Below, in pieces: positions 49,129 to 58,105 of a stretch of 64,000 bases of DNA. The stretch's first letter is position 1; every line of letters starts with the position of its first letter. Under the pieces are notes generated by a model, which saw nothing but the letters and a program-made list of their open reading frames with translations, was not told the origin of the DNA and did no database searches. Location of the stretch: the NCBI RefSeq assembly GCF_041893525.1, contig NZ_CP169069.1. The stretch is one strand, 5' to 3'. Origin of the DNA: Phaeobacter bryozoorum (GTDB taxonomy: Bacteria; Pseudomonadota; Alphaproteobacteria; Rhodobacterales; Rhodobacteraceae). Position numbers and translations under genes: made by a program.

Positions 49129-50352
49129 TCAGGTTTCAAAGCTACGGGGAGCAACCACCTGTTCCATCAGCGCATTGTTCCAGGCCCCATCGACCACAAA
49201 ATGCGCTGTGGCGCCCAGTAGAACCGCCTCGATCAGATTGTGGTTCACATAGGCATAAACGCCGGGTTGTTCGAAGGTATACATCGCCGCCATGGCACTT
49301 CCGCCGCGCACGAACCAGCTCTCGATGCCAGTCAGCGGCGCATCTGTGAACGACCCTGTTTCCCACACATAGTTACCATGCCCACCAATCAGGTGCGGAC
49401 GCGAGTCGCGATTGGCCTGATTGTGGATCATCAGAACGGTCTCACCGACTTTGGCCCGCAGGGCGTTTTCACCCGTCAGCGCGCCAACCGCACCATTGAA
49501 CACGGAATGGGTCGGCACCAGAGTGCGCATCGCTTCGATACTGTCGGCGTAGTCGTCACCGGCCAAATCGTAGGTCCGGTAATCGCCGTTTTCATCCATC
49601 GGCAGATAGTAATCCTGCTCGCCGATATAGGCGATACTGTCATAGCGCAGCGGGTTACCCTCACCGTCTTTCAGACCATCGCGCGGCAGCACCATAATGG
49701 CACCATTCATACCATGCGTGACATGATAGGGGATCATCGCGCCGCCCGGCGCACAGTGATAGGTGAAGCAGCCGGCCTTGGTTGCCTTCCAGCGCAAGAC
49801 GGTTTCTTCGCCGGGGAAGACATGGGTCAGACCGCCTCCGCCCAACGCCCCTGTCGAGGCATGGAAGTCGATATTGTGCTCCATCTGGCTATCGGTCGGA
49901 TTGCGCAAAGTGAGTTCGACGTAGTCGCCTTCATGCACGATAATCAGCGGACCGGGGACCGACCCGTTGTAGGTCAACGCCCAGATTTCGGCGCCGGTAT
50001 CCTCATCCACAACCATCAGTCGTTCTTCTGTGATCAACTCGATCTCGACGATTTTCGGACCACCGGTTGCGACCTGCTCGTGCTTGGGGGCAAAGGGAGG
50101 TGCAACCAGTTCCTGTTTGACGCGGGTATAGCCGGAGAGATCAACCGGCGCCGCCTCGGCCTGAGCCTGTGCTTCGGCCTGAATGAACCGTGGCGCCGCG
50201 CCGCGCAGTGGCGGAACAGCGGCCCGACGAGCTGCACCATTCGCCGCGGATGCCAGTCCGCCGGTCAGGGCCGCAGCACTCGCCAGAACTGTCCCACGCA
50301 AAACGTTGCGACGGCTTGTGGGTGCAAGTCCGGGATTGAAGCGTTTGGTCAT
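49129..50352 (-). CDS. nirK: Copper-containing nitrite reductase NirK
   Basis: A 407-residue periplasmic enzyme reducing nitrite to nitric oxide. A Tat-type signal peptide (SRRNVLRGTVLASAAALTGG) leads to two cupredoxin domains. Type 1 copper ligands are His159, Cys200, His210 and Met215; type 2 ligands are His164, His199 and a C-terminal histidine near NHNLIEAVLLG. Asp162 in EHNIDFHAS is the proton-relay acid. This is the class I, green/blue alphaproteobacterial type. The longer frame upstream of ATG 50352 is not needed; GGAGAG precedes it. An NnrR-type box lies 175 bp upstream of the start. Confidence 0.95.
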   Translation of the reverse strand: MTKRFNPGLAPTSRRNVLRGTVLASAAALTGGLASAANGAARRAAVPPLRGAAPRFIQAEAQAQAEAAPVDLSGYTRVKQELVAPPFAPKHEQVATGGPKIVEIELITEERLMVVDEDTGAEIWALTYNGSVPGPLIIVHEGDYVELTLRNPTDSQMEHNIDFHASTGALGGGGLTHVFPGEETVLRWKATKAGCFTYHCAPGGAMIPYHVTHGMNGAIMVLPRDGLKDGEGNPLRYDSIAYIGEQDYYLPMDENGDYRTYDLAGDDYADSIEAMRTLVPTHSVFNGAVGALTGENALRAKVGETVLMIHNQANRDSRPHLIGGHGNYVWETGSFTDAPLTGIESWFVRGGSAMAAMYTFEQPGVYAYVNHNLIEAVLLGATAHFVVDGAWNNALMEQVVAPRSFET

Positions 50353-50526
50353 TGTCACTCTCCTTATCATTCGATCAGCCCAAAATCGGCGGGCGTTGTG
50401 AGTGGAATAGGGGTCTCCGGCCGCTCAGGGGCGGAGGCGTCCTTTCCTGCGCCGATGCAGCCGGAAGACAGCGCATCCCGCAGGTCTTGGTGTCGCGATT
50501 AATCTAGCTCGTCACACCCGACAGAA

Positions 50527-50544
50527 CTTTGCGGCAGCGCAAAG
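50527..50544. promoter_or_regulatory. NnrR-type box in the nirK/nnrR promoter
   Basis: CTTTGCG-GCAG-CGCAAAG is a perfect 7-bp inverted repeat with a 4-bp spacer, matching the NnrR/FNR-family consensus TTTGCG-N4-CGCAAA seen upstream of alphaproteobacterial nitrite and nitric oxide reductase genes. It lies between divergent nirK and nnrR and probably activates nirK. Confidence 0.8.
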
Positions 50545-50648
50545 ACGGCGCGGCTTTTTGGCTGCGAGAGCGGCAACAGACTAAAGACATGGGTGACCAT
50601 CACCGCGATATCGCGATAGGATGAACCAGTTCCTTGTTCGGAGATGCC

Positions 50649-51338
50649 GTGCGCCACCTACATGAAAGCCTGCTTCGACCGCTGCCGCCCTTCTCGCAGC
50701 TGGAGGATATCCAGATCCGCAGAATTCTTGATCAGGCAAGCAGCCGCGGCCTCGGACCCGGAGAGACCATCTTTGAAGAAGGGGCGCCTGCTGATCGCTT
50801 CTACCTGCTTCTGGACGGCACCATCCGCGTCGTCAGGATCACCAGCGACGGCGATCAGGTCACCTCTCTCCACATCCCATCCGGGCAGCTCTTCGGTATC
50901 GCCAAGGCATTGGGACAGGACCGCTACCCTGCAACGGCTTTGACCGCCAGTGAGGCGCTGATCCTGTCATGGCCGACCTCGCTGTGGAACAGCTTCACCG
51001 CTGACTACCCGGGCTTTGCAACTGAGACATATAAAACTGTCGGCGCCCGGGTGGGTGAGATGAACACCCGCATCATGGAAATGTCGACCCAGCATGTCGA
51101 ACAGCGCATCGCCCGTGCGCTGCTGCGGCTGATCAATCAATCCGGTGTCAAGGTGGCCGAGGGCATCGAGATCGGATTTCCGATCACCCGCCAGGATGTA
51201 TCTGAACTGACCGGCACCACGCTGCACACGGTCAGCCGCCTGCTGAGTGCCTGGGAAAAAGACGGCATGGTCAGCAGTAAACGCAAGAAGATCACAATCT
51301 GTGATCCGCATCGACTGATGCTGCTCAGCGATCCCTGA
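50649..51338 (+). CDS. nnrR: NnrR-type Crp/Fnr-family regulator of nitrite and NO reduction
   Basis: About 229 residues. A cyclic-nucleotide-binding-like sensor domain (RGLGPGETIFEEGAPADRFYLLLDGTIRVVR) and a C-terminal Crp-type helix-turn-helix (ITRQDVSELTGTTLHTVSRLLSAWEKDGMV). There are no N-terminal Fnr Fe-S cysteines, as expected for NnrR/DNR, which responds to nitric oxide. I favour GTG 50649, five bases after GGAG, giving VRHLHESLLRPLPPFS; a TTG at 50634 is possible. It is divergent from nirK and upstream of the nor genes, both preceded by NnrR-type boxes. Confidence 0.85.
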   Translation: MRHLHESLLRPLPPFSQLEDIQIRRILDQASSRGLGPGETIFEEGAPADRFYLLLDGTIRVVRITSDGDQVTSLHIPSGQLFGIAKALGQDRYPATALTASEALILSWPTSLWNSFTADYPGFATETYKTVGARVGEMNTRIMEMSTQHVEQRIARALLRLINQSGVKVAEGIEIGFPITRQDVSELTGTTLHTVSRLLSAWEKDGMVSSKRKKITICDPHRLMLLSDP

Positions 51339-51393
51339 TCGCGCGGCGGGTCGGCTTGCCTGCCTAGCGTCATCGCTGGCCGCAGGAACCGAC

Positions 51394-51624
51394 TTAACCC
51401 CGGTCGCCGCGAGCCAAGCGAACTGCCTCAGCCAGTTCGAGGCGAAACATATCCTCGTTAAGGTGATATTCGGCGCAGGCCTCTGCAACCGAATGAAATG
51501 GGCTGACCATGCAGCCGACGCACAACATGCCATGATCCATGAAAACCCGCAGTGTTTCCGGCCAGGTGGTCAGCAGCACGTCAAGCGGCAGGTCAGGGTC
51601 ATCCAGTTTTGGTGGCAATTTCAC
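51394..51624 (-). CDS. DUF1858 redox-disulfide protein
   Basis: 76 residues: DLPLDVLLTTWPETLRVFMDHGMLCVGCMVSPFHSVAEACAEYHLN is the DUF1858/hybrid-cluster-associated redox disulfide family, with a CxxC pair (LCVGC). These small proteins often sit beside anaerobic nitrogen-oxide genes and may act as thiol redox partners. The start appears to be GTG at 51624. It lies between nnrR and norC on the opposite strand, so its promoter faces norC across the NnrR box. Confidence 0.8.
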   Translation of the reverse strand: MKLPPKLDDPDLPLDVLLTTWPETLRVFMDHGMLCVGCMVSPFHSVAEACAEYHLNEDMFRLELAEAVRLARGDRG

Positions 51625-51675
51625 AAGCCTGTCCTCTCTTCGATATCACGCTAACAGCCGCAATCGCGCCGAACC

Positions 51676-51689
51676 TTGCGCTTGCGCAA
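51676..51689. promoter_or_regulatory. NnrR-type box upstream of norC
   Basis: TTGCG-CTTG-CGCAA has the same half-sites and spacing as the box at 50527-50544. It lies 63 bp upstream of the norC ATG and 52 bp upstream of the divergent DUF1858 gene, in position to activate nor transcription in response to nitric oxide. Confidence 0.75.
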
Positions 51690-51751
51690 CCTTTGCCGCT
51701 GCGCCGCGCGCTATCACCGGATGATCAGCAACTGCCGGAAAGGGCCAAGCC

Positions 51752-52204
51752 ATGGCTGAATTTCTGACCAAGTCGCGGGCGCGCAATGTGTTCTACGGAG
51801 GGTCAATCTTCTTCGTCGTCGTGTTTATTGGCATGACCGTGCACAGCCACCGCTACGTCGTGACCACCTCGACCGCAGGAATGCCCCTGACCGAAGAGGT
51901 CAGCCTCGGCAAACGTGTCTGGGAGCGTCACTCCTGCATCAACTGTCACACGCTGCACGGCGAAGGTGCCTATTTTGCCCCCGAAGTCGGCAATGTCATG
52001 ACCCGCTGGGGCGTTCAGGACGAACCGGAAGAGGCCTTCGAGACACTGAAGAACTGGATGGAGAGCCAGCCCAGCGGTGTCGAGGGTCGCCGTCAGATGC
52101 CGTATTTCCAACTCACCGACGAAGAGATCCGGGGCCTGGCCGAATTTCTGCGATGGGCCGATCAGACCGACACTCAGGGCTGGCCGCCCAATGACGCGGG
52201 CTAA
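51752..52204 (+). CDS. norC: Nitric oxide reductase subunit C (membrane cytochrome c)
   Basis: A 150-residue membrane-anchored cytochrome c. One N-terminal span (about residues 13-31) and a single haem c site CINCH (Cys62, Cys65, His66) in HSCINCHTLHGEGAYFAPEVGN; Met in RRQMPYFQLTDEEI is the probable sixth ligand. It donates electrons to NorB. First gene of the nor operon, with GGAAAGGG before the ATG. Confidence 0.95.
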   Translation: MAEFLTKSRARNVFYGGSIFFVVVFIGMTVHSHRYVVTTSTAGMPLTEEVSLGKRVWERHSCINCHTLHGEGAYFAPEVGNVMTRWGVQDEPEEAFETLKNWMESQPSGVEGRRQMPYFQLTDEEIRGLAEFLRWADQTDTQGWPPNDAG

Positions 52205-52216
52205 GGGAGAGACACA

Positions 52217-53575
52217 ATGAAATATCAATCTCAGAAGGTCGCTCAGGCCTATTTCATCTGCGCTCTGGCGCTGTTCGGAATTCAGGTGATCGGCGGGCTA
52301 TTGGCAGGCTGGATCTATGTCGCCCCCAATTTCCTGTCCGAGCTTCTGCCGTTCAACATCATTCGCATGATCCACACCAACGCGCTGATCGTCTGGCTGT
52401 TGCTTGGGTTCTTTGGCGCTGCCTATTTCCTGATCCCTGAGGAATCCGAACGGGAGATCTTCTCGGTCAAACTTGCCTATCTGCAACTTGCCATCCTGAT
52501 GATCGGCACACTTGGCGCTGTTGGCTCTTATCTGGTGGGCATCCACGGAGGGCGCGAATTTCTGGAGCAACCGCTCTGGGTGAAATTCGGCATCCTCGTG
52601 GCCGCGCTGATCTTCCTGTTCAATGTGTCGATGACCGTACTGGCGGGCAAGAAAACCGCAATTACCAACGTGCTCCTGATGGGCCTGTGGCTGCTGTCGC
52701 TGCTCTGGGTCTTTGCGTTTATCAACCCCGAGAACCTGTCCCTCGACAAAATGTACTGGTGGTTCGTCGTCCATCTCTGGGTCGAAGCGACCTGGGAACT
52801 GGTTATGGCGGCGATTCTGGCCTTCCTGCTGCTCAAGCTGACGGGCGTGGATCGTGAGGTGGTCGAAAAATGGCTCTATGTCATCGTTGCCACCGCGCTG
52901 TTCTCGGGCATTCTCGGCACCGGACATCACTTCTACTGGATTGGCCTGCCCGGCTACTGGCAGTGGATCGGCTCGATCTTCTCCACCTTTGAGGTGATCC
53001 CCTTCTTCCTGATGATGTCCTTTGCCTTTGTGATGGTCTGGAAGGGGCGCAAGAACCACCCCAACAAGGCCGCGCTTCTGTGGTCGCTGGGATCGAGCAC
53101 CGTGGCGTTCTTTGGCGCCGGTGTCTGGGGGTTCCTTCATACCCTGCATGGTGTCAACTTCTACAGCCACGGCACTCAGATCACTGCTGCACATGGGCAT
53201 CTGTCCTTCTACGGGGCCTATGTGGCGCTGAATCTCGCGGTCTTCACCTATGCCATGCCGATGCTGCGTGGGCGGGCACCCTATAACCAAGTCCTGAACA
53301 TGGCGAGCTTCTGGCTGATGACCGGCGGCATGGCCTTCATGACCTTCGTCCTCACCTTTGCTGGCACCATCCAGACCCATATGCAGCGCGTCATTGGCGA
53401 CTACTACATGGATGTTCAGGATAGTTTGGCGATTTTCTACCTGATGCGGTTTGGCGCCGGGGCCGCCGTTGTGATTGGCGCTCTCCTGTTCATCTATGCG
53501 CTGCTCGTGGTGCGTCGGGACGAGCTGATCGCACCGGGCCCGGTCCATGAGACCAGCACCATCGCAGGAGAATAG
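52217..53575 (+). CDS. norB: Nitric oxide reductase subunit B (catalytic)
   Basis: A 452-residue haem-copper oxidase-family membrane protein with about 12 spans that reduces NO to N2O using haem b and a haem b3/Fe-B centre. IRMIHTNALIVWLLLGFFGAAY holds a haem b ligand, LWVEATWELVMAAILAFLLLKL has the NorB-specific glutamates, and GTGHHFYWIGLPGYW and HTLHGVNFYSHGTQITAAHGHLSFYGAYV carry the other metal ligands. Follows norC by 12 bp. Confidence 0.95.
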   Translation: MKYQSQKVAQAYFICALALFGIQVIGGLLAGWIYVAPNFLSELLPFNIIRMIHTNALIVWLLLGFFGAAYFLIPEESEREIFSVKLAYLQLAILMIGTLGAVGSYLVGIHGGREFLEQPLWVKFGILVAALIFLFNVSMTVLAGKKTAITNVLLMGLWLLSLLWVFAFINPENLSLDKMYWWFVVHLWVEATWELVMAAILAFLLLKLTGVDREVVEKWLYVIVATALFSGILGTGHHFYWIGLPGYWQWIGSIFSTFEVIPFFLMMSFAFVMVWKGRKNHPNKAALLWSLGSSTVAFFGAGVWGFLHTLHGVNFYSHGTQITAAHGHLSFYGAYVALNLAVFTYAMPMLRGRAPYNQVLNMASFWLMTGGMAFMTFVLTFAGTIQTHMQRVIGDYYMDVQDSLAIFYLMRFGAGAAVVIGALLFIYALLVVRRDELIAPGPVHETSTIAGE

Positions 53576-53577
53576 CC

Positions 53578-54372
53578 ATGAATATGCAAACCCCCTGCGC
53601 GATCCCGCACTACTCTGAAATTGCAGTAGAATGCACCCTGTTCGAAACCGCATACAGCCAGGGTCTCCCCCTTCTGCTAAAGGGGCCAACCGGCTGCGGC
53701 AAAACACGTTTCGTCGAACATATGGCCGCCCGGCTCGGCCGTCCGCTATACACTGTGGCCTGCCACGATGACCTCTCGGCCGCCGACCTGATTGGCCGCT
53801 ACCTGCTGAAGGGCGGCGACACCCAATGGGTCGACGGACCACTGACCCGGGCTGTCCGAGAAGGCGGGATCTGCTATCTCGATGAGGTCGTCGAGGCGCG
53901 CAAGGATGTGACAGTTGTGCTGCACCCTCTGACAGACAACCGCCGCAGGCTGATGATCGACCGCACCGGAGAAGAGCTGGTGGCGCCGCCAGGCTTCATG
54001 CTGGTCGCCTCCTACAATCCGGGCTACCAGAACGTGCTAAAGCGTCTCAAACCCTCAACACGTCAGCGCTTTCTCTCAGCCAGCTTCGACTTCCCGCACC
54101 CGCAGGCGGAAATCGCCATCGTTGCGCAGGAAAGCGGCCTGGATCCGTCCCGTGTTCAGCCTCTGGTCCGGCTGGCCGGGCACATCCGGTCGCTGTCGGG
54201 CATGGATCTTGAGGAAGGTGTCTCGACCCGGCTGCTGATCTACACCGCCAGCCTGATCCAAAGCGGCATGGCGATAGAAGCGGCACTGGACGCCGCGATC
54301 ATCGAGCCCCTCACCGATGAAGAGGATATCAAACAAGCGCTGCGCGATCTGATCGCCACGATCTACGGGTAG
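53578..54372 (+). CDS. norQ: NorQ, MoxR-type AAA+ ATPase for NOR assembly
   Basis: A 264-residue MoxR/CbbQ-family AAA+ protein. Walker A LLLKGPTGCGKTRFVEHMA (about residues 33-51), Walker B ICYLDEVVEARKD and a later FMLVASYNPGYQN sensor segment. It works with the VWA protein NorD to insert the catalytic iron into NorB. It starts 3 bp after the norB stop. Confidence 0.9.
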   Translation: MNMQTPCAIPHYSEIAVECTLFETAYSQGLPLLLKGPTGCGKTRFVEHMAARLGRPLYTVACHDDLSAADLIGRYLLKGGDTQWVDGPLTRAVREGGICYLDEVVEARKDVTVVLHPLTDNRRRLMIDRTGEELVAPPGFMLVASYNPGYQNVLKRLKPSTRQRFLSASFDFPHPQAEIAIVAQESGLDPSRVQPLVRLAGHIRSLSGMDLEEGVSTRLLIYTASLIQSGMAIEAALDAAIIEPLTDEEDIKQALRDLIATIYG

Positions 54373-54376
54373 CGCC

Positions 54377-56314
54377 ATGAAATTGCTCGACCTGATGGAG
54401 CCGGAGGAAACTGTTGGCAACCTCTGGCACGATATGGCCAGCAATCTCGCCGGTGAGGTCGCAACGGATGGTGAAATTCTATCTGCTGCGGCCTGCCGGT
54501 TGCAGGACCTGCGGCGCAGCCTTGCCGTCCTGTTTCGCGCCTTGGGGGGAACTGCCTCTGTGGAATTGGTCGAAACCCCCGCTACCGTCGCGCAGCATCG
54601 TCGCTCCTTCGGCCATCGGATCGCCGCTGACCGGCTGCGTGAATATATCCCCTGCTATGACGGCACGCGGCTGGCCCTGCCGCCGGTGATCGCCTGCTTT
54701 CCCAGCTACGATCTGAACCGGGCCGCCTATTTCTGGCTTGTTGCGCTGGCGGCGGCAACCGATCCAGCAGAACTGCACCCGCGCGCCGACATGCCTGCGC
54801 AAGCGCTGGACATGGCCCGGATTCGGGCCAACATTGCCGCCAGCAGGCGGGCTGCCGAACATTGTCCGGGCCTGCGGCCCGCTTATCTCCGGATGGCCAC
54901 TTTATGTGTGACACAGCGCCAATCACGACCGTTGCATACGGCCGAACGCGCAGTGGCAGAGCAGATCGTCGCCGCCCTGTCGTTGGATCCTTGGGCCATG
55001 GCGACCGACTGGGGCGAATTCACTCCCTCGACAGACAGCAGCAGGTCCCAAAGATACATGCCCTTCGCTCCGGTGCCGATCTGGCTGCGCTATTCCTCCC
55101 CCGAGAGTTCCGCCTCGGCTGCGGCCGATCCTGATGACCAAAGGACGCCACTGGCCGCCGCCACCATGAGCCAACGCAAGCTCGGCGTGCGTGCAGACCA
55201 GGAGCAGGCCCGTCGCCAGGACAGCTTCATCCTGCACCGATTTAAATCAATCCTGTCCTGGGTCGAGTCCATGAACATCAACCGAAGCGTTGATGACGAC
55301 GATCCGGACAATGCCCAGAAAGCCGCCGAGGATCAGGATCTGATAATTCTGACCAAACACGACCGCCGCCTTGCCTCGCGGCTTCGACTGCATTTGGACC
55401 TGTCGCCCGCAGATGCCGAACACGAACGGTTGAGCGCTGAATTCACCTATCCCGAATGGAACCATCGTAGCCAAAGCGAGATGGCGGATCATTGCCGCGT
55501 GCTGGAGGCCGCAGCGCAGCCTGAAACCACACGTCCCTTCCGCCCCGATCCGCGCCAGATCCGCAGCGTCCGTCGCCAGTTCGAGGCCCTGCGTCCACGC
55601 CGGATCCTGCAACCGCGCCAGATCGACGGCGCCGAGCTGGATCTCGATGCGGTGATCAGCGCCCGGGCCGAGCTGGCCGCAACAGGGCGCGGCAGTGACC
55701 GGCTCTGGCAGAACACACGCCAGCAACAGCGGGATTTATCGGTCGCCTTTCTGATCGACACATCGCGTTCCACCGAGGCCGCAATTGCGGACAGCAGCGT
55801 GATTGAGATTGCGCGCAATGCCATGGCGGCGCTTGCGTTCGGGATCGACGTGGGCGGCGACCGATTGGCGATCTGGGGGTTCTCCTCGCTCCGCCGCGAT
55901 CGCGTTTTCCTGACCCGCTGCAAGGGGTTCGACACGCCGATGTCTGAGGACGTCACCGCCAATATCGGCGCGTTGCAACCGGGCCATTATACACGGCTTG
56001 GCGCCGCAATCCGCCACGTCAGCGCGCAGTTGGCAACGGAGCCGTCCAGCCGTAAGCTGCTGATTATCCTCACCGATGGCAAACCCAACGATCTGGACCA
56101 TTACGAAGGCCAGCATGGCATCGAAGACAGCCGCATGGCCGTTCGGACAGCCCGGCGCGCAGGCCAGCGCCTGCACGGCATCATCATCGACGAAGACGGT
56201 CAGGACTGGTTTGCCCGAATTTTCGGACGCGGCGGGTTTTCACTGCTGTCGGATCCCACACGGCTGACCCGCGCGCTGCCCGACATTTACCGAACACTCA
56301 CACAGGAGACCTGA
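54377..56314 (+). CDS. norD: NorD, VWA-domain NOR maturation protein
   Basis: A 645-residue CbbO/NorD-family protein. The C-terminal von Willebrand A domain (about 450-640) has the metal-site motif FLIDTSRSTEAA and ILTDGKPNDLDHYEGQHGIEDSRMA. The long N-terminal part is helical, with several acidic and basic blocks. NorD bridges the NorQ ring and NorCB. Its ATG is four bases after the norQ stop. Confidence 0.9.
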   Translation: MKLLDLMEPEETVGNLWHDMASNLAGEVATDGEILSAAACRLQDLRRSLAVLFRALGGTASVELVETPATVAQHRRSFGHRIAADRLREYIPCYDGTRLALPPVIACFPSYDLNRAAYFWLVALAAATDPAELHPRADMPAQALDMARIRANIAASRRAAEHCPGLRPAYLRMATLCVTQRQSRPLHTAERAVAEQIVAALSLDPWAMATDWGEFTPSTDSSRSQRYMPFAPVPIWLRYSSPESSASAAADPDDQRTPLAAATMSQRKLGVRADQEQARRQDSFILHRFKSILSWVESMNINRSVDDDDPDNAQKAAEDQDLIILTKHDRRLASRLRLHLDLSPADAEHERLSAEFTYPEWNHRSQSEMADHCRVLEAAAQPETTRPFRPDPRQIRSVRRQFEALRPRRILQPRQIDGAELDLDAVISARAELAATGRGSDRLWQNTRQQQRDLSVAFLIDTSRSTEAAIADSSVIEIARNAMAALAFGIDVGGDRLAIWGFSSLRRDRVFLTRCKGFDTPMSEDVTANIGALQPGHYTRLGAAIRHVSAQLATEPSSRKLLIILTDGKPNDLDHYEGQHGIEDSRMAVRTARRAGQRLHGIIIDEDGQDWFARIFGRGGFSLLSDPTRLTRALPDIYRTLTQET

Positions 56315-56315
56315 C

Positions 56316-56498
56316 ATGCGCCGTATCTTGCTCATCCTATCCTGCGCCGCGACCGTCGCTTCGCCCGCCATGGCCAAGGGCTTTGACCGGCCTGTTCCGC
56401 ACGCGCAATCGGCAACTGCCGAATTCTGGTTTGTACTGGCCTGCATCGCCTTGGTTATGGCGCTTGCGGCGGTGCACATGCTGGTGATGCGGCGATGA
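56316..56498 (+). CDS. Small one-span membrane protein of the nor operon
   Basis: 60 residues with a signal-peptide-like start (MRRILLILSCAATVASPAMA), a short linker and one membrane helix (FWFVLACIALVMALAAVHMLV). It begins 2 bp after norD and overlaps the next gene (ATGA). It is too short to be the NorE subunit III homologue and I do not recognise it. It may be a NOR accessory or stabilising peptide. Confidence 0.65.
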   Translation: MRRILLILSCAATVASPAMAKGFDRPVPHAQSATAEFWFVLACIALVMALAAVHMLVMRR

Positions 56499-56734
56499 CT
56501 GCGCGAGCCGGTTGGTCGCGCTTGCGCATAACCGTCACACTCTACCCGTTTGGCGCCGGTGCGATGGCACTGAACGTATATTTCGCTGCTCTGATCACCA
56601 GCTGGCTGGGTCTGCCCGTTCTGGGCATATCCCCGTCGATCATCATAGGTGCGGTAATCGCCCTGCCCGCCACCTACGCCTTTGCCGGACATATCCGACA
56701 CCTTATGGACAGCGCCGAAGTGCCGCAATCCTGA
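56495..56734 (+). CDS. Small two-span membrane protein of the nor operon (NorF position)
   Basis: 79 residues with two hydrophobic helices (YPFGAGAMALNVYFAALITSW and GISPSIIIGAVIALPATYAFAGHI). Its start overlaps the preceding gene. In other alphaproteobacteria norE and norF occupy this position; this protein has about the size of NorF, but I cannot confirm the family. Likely a membrane partner of NorCB. Confidence 0.6.
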   Translation: MTARAGWSRLRITVTLYPFGAGAMALNVYFAALITSWLGLPVLGISPSIIIGAVIALPATYAFAGHIRHLMDSAEVPQS

Positions 56735-56766
56735 ACCTGTTACCCGAATACCAGCGGAGCTGACCC

Positions 56767-57990
56767 ATGGCCGTGACCACCAAGGCAGATGCCGGAAATT
56801 CCACAACGACATTGCGCACCCCGCCGATACTCTCCTATGGTTTCCGGCCGTTTTTCCTGCTTGCGACGCTTTGGGCAGGACTGGCGATGATCGCCTGGAT
56901 CGGGCTGCTCGGCGGAACGCTGACCCTACCGCTCAGGCTTGATCCTGTATCCTGGCACGCGAAGTCTTTTCTCTTTGGTTTCCTCAGCGCCGTTCTCGCG
57001 GGCTTTCTGCTTACCGCCGTGCCAAACTGGACCGGTCGCGCTCCGCTCACCGGAGGACCGCTGCTGGCACTGGTTCTGTTGTGGATGGCGGGACGTCTCG
57101 TGACGCTATGTGGCGCATTTCTTCCGGTCTGGACCCTCACTCTGGTCGATGTGAGTTTTCCACTCATGCTTGGCGCCGTGGTCCTGCGCGAGATCATCGC
57201 AGGAAAGAACTGGCGCAACCTCGTCATCCTTCTATTGCTGGCTATACACGCATTGGCGCTGCTTCTGCTGCATCTGGAAACGGCTGCGGGCGGCTATCCC
57301 GCACAGGGGTTGGGGCTGCGTCTGGGACTGGCCAACGCGATTGGAATGATCTGCCTGATCGGCGGACGTATCATCCCCAGTTTCACCCGGAACTGGTTGG
57401 TCAAACAGGGGGCTGATGTGCGCCCTGCGGATCCAATGCAATCTCTGGACAAAATCGCATTGGCACTCAGCCTGCCGACCTTGGCCATATGGGTTGCTGT
57501 ACCAGATCACATCGCAGCCGCAGCGGCGCTGGCCATCTTTGGTGTTGCGCAGATGCTGCGACTGGTCCGCTGGCAGGGACATCACACAGGAGCGGAGCCA
57601 CTGCTGGGCATTCTGCACCTGGCTTATGCAATGATCCCCATCGGCGCCCTCCTGATGGCCTCGATCCGGCTGCTGCGGCTGCCGCTGGATCCCGCATCCG
57701 CCCAGCATCTGTGGATGGCCGGGGCTATTGGCATAATGACGCTGGCCGTCATGATCCGCGCCACGCTCGGACATACCGGCCGCCCACTGGTCGCAGGAGC
57801 AGGCACCCGACTGCTCCTGTTGGCGATCATCATAGCCACCTTCGCGCGGCTTGTGGCGAACAGCGGGTCCGATATAGCGCATGAGCTCTATCTGATCTCG
57901 GCAATCGCGTGGTGCATCGCCTTCTTCGGCTTCGCATTGCTCTTCGGACGGGCCCTGGTCTCCACCCGACGACCGGCGACGGACACCTAG
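56767..57990 (+). CDS. nnrS: NnrS-family haem/copper membrane protein
   Basis: A 407-residue membrane protein with about 12 spans of the NnrS family, opening ILSYGFRPFFLLATLWAGLAMIAWIG and containing WHAKSFLFGFLSAVLAGFLLTAVPNWTGR and GRIIPSFTRNWL. NnrS is associated with nitric oxide stress and nitrite metabolism and is thought to bind haem and copper. It has GGAG before ATG 56767 and is probably the last gene of the nor transcript. The next 115 bp hold no gene. Confidence 0.85.
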   Translation: MAVTTKADAGNSTTTLRTPPILSYGFRPFFLLATLWAGLAMIAWIGLLGGTLTLPLRLDPVSWHAKSFLFGFLSAVLAGFLLTAVPNWTGRAPLTGGPLLALVLLWMAGRLVTLCGAFLPVWTLTLVDVSFPLMLGAVVLREIIAGKNWRNLVILLLLAIHALALLLLHLETAAGGYPAQGLGLRLGLANAIGMICLIGGRIIPSFTRNWLVKQGADVRPADPMQSLDKIALALSLPTLAIWVAVPDHIAAAAALAIFGVAQMLRLVRWQGHHTGAEPLLGILHLAYAMIPIGALLMASIRLLRLPLDPASAQHLWMAGAIGIMTLAVMIRATLGHTGRPLVAGAGTRLLLLAIIIATFARLVANSGSDIAHELYLISAIAWCIAFFGFALLFGRALVSTRRPATDT

Positions 57991-58105
57991 CGCGACACCA
58001 TCGTCGGGACTGTACCAACCTAGTGCAATGATTTTGCTCACAAAAGCTTAGGTAATACAGCAGAATCACTCGCCATCACGTCGCAGTCGAAGTAACACAC
58101 TGCAC

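Noticed and set aside
49240..50502. Long plus-strand open frame over nirK
   Set aside because: Antisense to nirK, which has all copper ligands.
52298..53842. Long minus-strand open frame over norB and norQ
   Set aside because: Antisense to certain genes; rich in His, Gln and Arg, as expected from antisense reading of membrane-protein codons.
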